From the NCBI GenBank assembly GCA_030248135.1, contig JASANC010003221.1, positions 62,001 through 126,000 of the forward strand: 64,000 bases of DNA, written 5' to 3'. Position 1 is the first letter of the stretch. The number at the start of each line of letters is the position of its first letter. A model generated the notes under the pieces. The model saw only the letters and a program-made list of their open reading frames with translations, was not told the origin of the DNA and searched no databases. The position numbers were made by a program, and so were the translations under genes. This document shows, piece after piece, positions 48,329 to 64,000 of the stretch. Origin of the DNA: Theristus sp. LFF4_11. Taxonomy: Eukaryota; Nematoda; Chromadorea; Monhysterida; Xyalidae.

Positions 48329-48462
48329 CGCGTATCGTTTTGGTTACAATTTTTGGAATCCGAAACTGAAAATTTCCGAAACAATAATCACACGAGTGTG
48401 CTGGTCGTGTGAGATGAACGGAAAACGAAGAACTGATTGTTTCTCTTAACAGTATACAGAAC

Positions 48463-49484
48463 GGCAGTAGGAGAACTGGTACCCGGAGAACTGGTAACCG
48501 GAGAACTGGTACCCGGAGAACTGGTCACCCGGAGAACTGGTACCCTCTGATTTGCGCGTGCGGAGAACTGGTCACCGGAGAACTGGTACACACCTCCAAG
48601 AACTGTTTATCCTAGATTTAATTAACTATATGTTTTTCATTTACTTAAAATTAAATAAAAATAATAACTTTTTTGTCTTTTCTATTGAAATGAAAAAGCG
48701 AATAAATTGTTTTGTTTGTTTTTTTGATTAAAAAAACAACAAATAGCACTTTTTCTGCCTGAATTCACTAGCTCTTTGCGTCTTTTAATGACGGCGTTTT
48801 GCCATTTTGACTTTCATTTTAGACTCAGAATCATTTATTATCTATTTATCTATTATGGATGTTCACGTGGTTACCTCGGATTTGCGTAAAGTTGTTTTAA
48901 AAGCCCAAAAAATGCAATTTGATGATCGGTCGCCGGAGTCACCGGCACCCGTCGGCCAACACATAAAATGGCCATCACTCGGGATAGGGTGGGTCTTTGG
49001 CCCAAAAATTTTGTCCGCTTACTCAGGACACTCAGCCCAAAATATCAAAATTCCATTTCTTGGCCATCGAACGCTAGTCATGCTGCTTTTATGTTCAAGG
49101 CGTTTTAAAAATGACGTGTTTTTTCTACCGCAAAAACTCACTTGTTTGTTATTATTGGACAACTCAATGTCATTTGTCTTCACGTGTTTCTACTGCTCTT
49201 TTCGTGTCAATAAAACTTGACTAATTGATTAAAGTGCATTTTAAATGATAATATAAAAGTTAATACAAAACAAAGTTTACAAAATATTTTTATTAATCTA
49301 AAAAATAAAATATAACATTCAACAGTAACAGACAGAGGCAGTACCACTCCAAAAACACGCGCAACCACAGTGGGTACCAGTTCTCCGGTGACCAGTTCTC
49401 CGGGTACCAGTTCTCCGCGTGGGTTTGTGAGAGGGTACCAGTTCTCCGGTGACCAGTTCTCCGGATACCAGTTCTCCGCCACCC
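48463..49484. mobile_element. MULE-like element (1,022 bp) with subterminal arrays
   Basis: A 9-bp direct repeat ATACAGAAC flanks the element at 48,454-48,462 and 49,485-49,493. Both ends carry inverted arrays of a 15-16-bp unit, GGAGAACTGGTACCC and variants: about seven units at the left, six inverted at the right. A 9-bp duplication plus tandemly structured inverted ends fits Mutator-like elements. The interior is A+T-rich; its 137-residue open frame (48,807-49,220) is not a recognisable transposase. Confidence 0.75.
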
Positions 49485-49493
49485 ATACAGAAC

Positions 49494-50851
49494 AGCTCAG
49501 CTGGCTTCGGAATGTCATACAGAAAAGTATTGATTGAGCAAAAAATTTGAGATTGCTAAAAAACACACATGTAAAATCATAAAAAGATGGTAAAAAGAAT
49601 TTTGCAACAGCAATATTTGCAACAGCAATATTCGAGCCACTGATGGATATATTCGATGTTATCAAACGACCGCCAATTGAAGTCCTTCGATTCCGGCCCG
49701 GACGAATTTTCCCCAACACGAACAATAATAAACCGTAACTCTCCAGGCCGCAATTGAACACACGTCCAGACAAAAACAAAGAATACCTATTACGACCATG
49801 GTACTCTGGTCTGATGACGGAGAACAAGCTACAAAACAAAAGAACAATTAACTGCAAAATAACACGGTCGGTCGGATCGGCTATTGTGCATCAATATTGG
49901 ACAGAATTTACGTATTGCTTTGCTATGACTCGTACGAGCATACGAATTGGAATTCTTATCACTGAAAGTGGGCATAAACGTTTGTATCAGCAAACTGCTT
50001 GGTGTTTCAAGCACTGCAAACATAAAAAGGTAAACTTGACAATGTGAGTGTGAATGAATGCTGCACAAGCACAAACACAAGGATAAAACCACTGTGAATG
50101 TGTGGTGAAACACGGAAACACAAGGCGGCAGCGCCGCAACACGAAGGACTCACGCGCGGCAATTCAAACGCCCTGCGCGGTGTCTGTGTTTGCATTTGAG
50201 TGGGATGGCATTGGCCTGTCGCACTAAAACAAACCATTGATGTTGGCAGAGTTTACGTAAACCAAAGCGTAATTCTAAAGCCGAATTCTAACCGAAGCAT
50301 AATCCTAACCTAAGCCAAGCCTTTTCAAGAAGGAAGATATCAAAACAATTGCGTTTTGTGCAAGTTTTTGTTGAGGCCGGACCGTAGCGAATGAAGGTGT
50401 GGGCAAACGTTTCTTTCAGTTCAGTACTTTGTGAAAAAAGAAAGTAAACCATGCTGCACAACGTTGAATTCAGACGCACATTACCGGAGACCACAAAATG
50501 AGCTCATTTGCTGTCGATGACTAAATAATGATGCTTGAAAACAACCGACAGAACACAATACCTGAAATACAGGCAACCAATGCATTGTGAATGTAGTTTG
50601 GATAGCCCATGCGGCCATTAGTATTGATCCGACCGACCACGTCTATACCAGTATCGTGAACTATCTAAATGACAGCTTTGCAAGTGTACGCTGCTTTAGT
50701 TTTAGCTCACAAAGAACAGTCGATAGTTTGAATCAGGCATGAAAAGTATTAATCATAAAAACGCTTTTGGACCTTTGTTGAACCAAGCAAAATTTTCAAT
50801 CTGAAAATCATCAAACCACTGTCGCTTCAAACATCACACCAATATCGAAGA
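49494..50851. other. Gap between divergent genes
   Basis: No gene was recognised. This is the shared upstream region of the RBR ligase (-, tentative ATG at 48,328) and the fucosyltransferase (+, ATG at 50,852). No clear TATA or other core-promoter element could be singled out. Confidence 0.5.
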
Positions 50852-52790
50852 ATGCCGACCAAAAAAGTTGAGGTCGCTAATGTGCATCAGAAATCAATGA
50901 TTTTCACAGTCTGCAAGCTGTGCGTTGTCGTGGCTCTGACACTGCTGCTGTTTCGGCAATTTGATTTATCATCAAAGCTGATTTTGCCGACCAGTCAAAT
51001 CACATTCAGCTACAATCGTTGGCTTGTTCTGGTGCGCCGAAAGTTGAACGCACTTGCCGCTGACGTTGATTATCAAACACTCCGCGGTTTCATTAGCAGC
51101 CTCAACGCATCGGCTGATGCAAGTAACAGAACCACAACCAAGCCGAGATTTGCGCGCAAACGAATCATTTTGGACTGGACCGGATTTTTTCGCGATAGTC
51201 TCGTTGTAAGTCGTGACTTTCGGCAAGCATAAACATGCGCAAATGTGCACACACACACAAACACACGCACGCACAAACGCACAGGCACGCGCACGGACCG
51301 TATGCACACAGTGCACACAAGCACTGAAGCACACCTCATCATTCGAAAAACTGAAGATTTCCTGACAAACGCCGCTTAAACAGAAACAGCTAGTGTGTTC
51401 TGCTTCAGAATCTCTGGCGAGATGCGGCTGGCACGTGCGATGTCGGCTCGCATTGCACCGTGACTAGCGACAAATCATATGTGGAGACCGCAGACGCGGT
51501 CGTGTTCCACTACCGTAACATCAACTTGAAACGGCTGCCTCCAGTACGGTACGCATTCCAACGTTACGTGTTCTTCATGCTCGAATCGGCGCAGTACACC
51601 GGCGACAAAACACAGCTGCAAAACAACACCGACGACTTCTTCAATTGGACCATGACGTATCGGTTGGATTCGGACATTCTCACGCGCTTTTCGTACGGAT
51701 CTATGAAGTCAAGGTAAGAAACGACAATTATTTCGATGCAGCGCTCGATATTTGCGATGCCCAGCTCCAAAATGTGCTTTACAGATCACAAGTGAATCAA
51801 ACCACCCCGGAGTCTGTGGCGCAAATTGAGAAATACTTGCTGCATGATTTGCTGCCCACTCGCTCCAACCACCTCGCCTGGTTTGCATCCAATTGTCAAA
51901 CGGCCAGTAAACGCGAGAAACTGGTGCGCGCGTTGCAGTCGAAAATCGACGTCGACGTCTACGGCAGGTTGGGCAATTCGTCGCCTATTTTCTCAATTTT
52001 GAACATAGAATCAAACGACTTTTGTTTTGTTGTTGTTGGAATTTTTAGGTGATGTTTTTAGCCAGCGCTAACCCAGAGAAGCGTACAGAACGCCATTGAG
52101 CGGGGCGCCCATCGGGTTTTCTGTCTTTAAGTGCCTCTGCACCAGTCGGCGGGGCTCGATCCCTCGACCGCACGCACAGACAATAGTCTAACGCACTGCC
52201 TCCAGGCCACGAGAATGACAGTGCCTGAATCTATGCAAATCCGCTTCTCGCGCAGCTGCGGCCCGCTGACATGCAAGAAAGACGCCGGTGACACGTGCGA
52301 GCGACTGCTGCGCAACAAGTACAAGATGTATATCGCGTTCGAGAACAGCGTCTGCCGCGACTACACCACCGAGAAAGTGTTCAAGCACGCATTTCGCAAT
52401 CTGCTGATTCCGATTGTGCTCAGCGACGACGTCGCCCGACGGACACTACCGCCGGACAGTTACGTCGCCGTCGACAGCTTCGCCGATCTGGACAGTTTCG
52501 TGCGGCACGTGCGTCACGTGATGCGCAACGCGACCGCCTACATGGCGTACATGCGCTGGCATCGCAACTGCACGGTCAGCATGAATGATGACGGGCTGTG
52601 TCAGCTGTGCAGACGACTGCACGACGACACGTTGCCGCCGAAGACGTATCGCTCAATGCAGAACTGGTGGCTGCGCGACTCAAACTGCCGAGAGAACTAC
52701 TCGGAAACGCTAATCAAAACTGCGGATTTGAAAGCGCATGTGAAAAGTAGAAACGATATTTCAGTGACACCTGGTAGAACACGTAGATAG
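50852..52790 (+). CDS. GT10 alpha-1,3-fucosyltransferase
   Basis: Four exons, 50852-51205, 51409-51713, 51785-51967 and 52256-52790, give 458 residues ending in a stop. Residues about 17-35 form one hydrophobic helix after a short basic N-terminus, the type II anchor of Golgi glycosyltransferases; an Asn/Ser/Thr-rich stem follows. The catalytic part shows GT10 signatures: FHYRNI, LAWFASNCQT, DVYGSCG across the last splice, and YIAFENSVCRDYTTEKVF, the GDP-fucose-binding core. It should transfer fucose from GDP-fucose to N-acetylglucosamine on glycans in the Golgi lumen. Cys residues near the C-terminus (NCTVSMNDDGLCQLC) fit the disulphides of this family. The third intron (51,968-52,255) contains a SINE-1 copy that leaves a misleading open frame upstream of the last exon. 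Acceptor specificity cannot be read from sequence. Confidence 0.92.
52046..52218 (-). mobile_element. SINE-1, copy 4 (fucosyltransferase intron)
   Basis: Full-length minus-strand copy filling most of the third intron. Its head end lies about 38 nt from the acceptor of the last exon. Confidence 0.85.
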
Positions 52791-53364
52791 AACGTTGCTC
52801 AACGTCACTGGATCCACATTACCGATCTTTTCGCGTATCATTGCCACTGCGATCACACTATTCGAGATTTTATTTGTGCCAACGATTTTTTCTTTGACGA
52901 ACAACCGTAACAACAGCAACAATGCTCCGCAAGCAAGCAAAATGAAACGTTTTTACCGGTAAGACGTTGCACAAGCAGCTGTAAACTTATACCCAAACAA
53001 ACATGAACAACGCAACTTATTTAAACGAACAAAGAGCTTCAAAAACATTCGTCCTTATTCTCACTAGAATTTCTGTGAAAAATCAACACATGAAAATGAA
53101 AACACAATGAAAAAAGAAGAACACATTCGCAGCGCAACACAACATCAAAACTGAAGATCACAATAACACTGATTTTTTTGGATTTTCTAAACATTTTCCA
53201 AACATTATTCAAGTTGTTTTGTACATTTCACATTTTCACATGAATGGTTTACACAAAAAGCCAATGATGACTGACATTTGACCGCAAGGAAACCAGAAAA
53301 CCGAGAACGAACGAATAATAAGCCGAAAACAGCGGAGTCAACAAGCCAGCAACAGCGAACGATC
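52791..53364. other. Gap between convergent fucosyltransferase and RPB1 ends
   Basis: Non-coding. TTTATT at 52,869-52,874 is AATAAA on the minus strand, 491 nt after the RPB1 stop, and is the likely RPB1 polyadenylation signal. No canonical plus-strand hexamer was found for the fucosyltransferase. Confidence 0.55.
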
Positions 53365-63466
<10,102 letters not shown>

Positions 63467-63747
63467 AGAAAAGAACGATGGGATGGTCCGTTTTCAATGT
63501 GACGCGATGTCTGTGTCGTAAACAGAGAGGATGCTTTCACAAGTTTTGCTCCACTGACACGATCGAGTGCTTTGTTTTTTTCCAGAGTTTTGTTTTCATT
63601 CAGTTGTGTATTCAGAAACCAGAGGATTCAGGATTCTATAAATTTTGCTAGTGCAATGATGAATTGCTTTCTATCAAAACAATAAACAACCAGCTGCTAT
63701 ACTGATATACAATGCAAAAAACGAGGATACAAAGTAGTTATCAAAAA
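63467..63747. other. Probable RPB1 intron
   Basis: No exon seen. Because RPB1 must continue to the right, this sequence and the tRNA gene should lie in one RPB1 intron. Confidence 0.6.
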
Positions 63748-63820
63748 TACCCTCGGCGGGACTCGAACCCGCAATCTTCGGTTTAGGAGACCGACGCCTT
63801 ATCCATTAGGCCACGAGGGC
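63748..63820 (-). tRNA. tRNA-Arg (anticodon CCU)
   Basis: The minus-strand sequence folds as a complete tRNA. The acceptor stem is GCCCTCG with CGAGGGT and discriminator A. The D arm contains the A-box TGGCCTAATGG. The anticodon stem TCGGT/ACCGA encloses loop CTCCTAA, giving anticodon CCT (reads AGG, Arg). The T arm is GCGGGTTCGAGTCCCGC with a perfect B-box. No intron is present. TTTTT directly follows the 3' end as a polymerase III terminator. It is on the same strand as RPB1 and probably inside one of its introns. Confidence 0.95.
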
Positions 63821-64000
63821 GGCCGCTTACTTTACGGGAAACGTACACAGCAACACTGGGCTCGCAAAACACACAGCGCACACACGCGCGCAGGCACAAA
63901 ATGTGTGCGTTCAACATGCAATGTGTGTGTGGCAGCAATACGCGTTGGGTGGATTGCTGTGTGTTGCGAAATGCGCGAACGAAATATACAACGCAGTGAT
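63821..64000. other. CA/GT-rich sequence to the window end
   Basis: CACACACGCGCGCAGGCACA-type runs; no exon seen. Probably still RPB1 intron. Confidence 0.5.

Noticed and set aside
48807..49220. 137-residue open frame inside the MULE-like element as a transposase
   Set aside because: No DDE/DDD motif, zinc finger or other transposase signature can be seen, and the length is far too short for a MULE transposase.
52131..52255. Upstream in-frame extension of the last fucosyltransferase exon as an alternative start
   Set aside because: The open frame here is the antisense of a SINE-1 tRNA head. The conserved YGSCG motif requires splicing from 51,967 to 52,256.

Overview
This is nuclear DNA of an invertebrate animal, seen from spliceosomal introns, mostly TTTCAG-type acceptors, metazoan gene families and dense short transposons. 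A nematode or another ecdysozoan fits best; the sequence alone does not settle it. All gene models were assembled by hand from homology, splice consensus and reading phase. Each closes without an internal stop, but no transcript evidence was available.

Layout. 1-13,245 has no recognisable gene; it holds a hAT-like element, a tRNA-derived SINE and G-rich inverted repeats. 13,246-14,062 is an unassigned, disordered coding exon. 16,479-31,100 (+) is a FARP-type gene: a FERM/FERM-adjacent half, then a 3-kb exon that either reads to a stop at 22,457 or splices internally into RhoGEF-PH-PH exons at 25,802-31,100. Convergent with it, 32,201 to about 48,328 (-) is a very long RNF216/TRIAD3-like RBR ubiquitin ligase. 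It has a LOTUS/OST-HTH-like module and a CUE-like segment in front of the RBR, and about 1,260 residues of coiled-coil/disordered tail behind. 50,852-52,790 (+) is a four-exon GT10 alpha-1,3-fucosyltransferase. 53,365-63,320 (-) is the 3' two thirds of RNA polymerase II subunit RPB1, from the bridge helix through the trigger loop to the heptad CTD; its 5' part lies beyond the right edge. A tRNA-Arg(CCU) gene sits at 63,748-63,820.

From about 18 kb rightwards the introns are packed with short elements: at least 12 copies of one palindromic MITE (called T1 here), two tRNA-headed SINE families, several other inverted-repeat families, a MULE-like element with a 9-bp duplication, a hAT MITE with an 8-bp duplication, and a 1.1-kb mariner-type foldback nested in another MITE. 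T1 ends coincide with exon borders in at least two places.

The genes do not form one pathway: cytoskeletal/Rac-type signalling, ubiquitin ligation, glycosylation and transcription. The most noteworthy points are the LOTUS-CUE-RBR architecture, the two alternative 3' halves of the FARP gene, the modular 21-nt-multiple exons of the RPB1 CTD, and T1 elements at splice sites.
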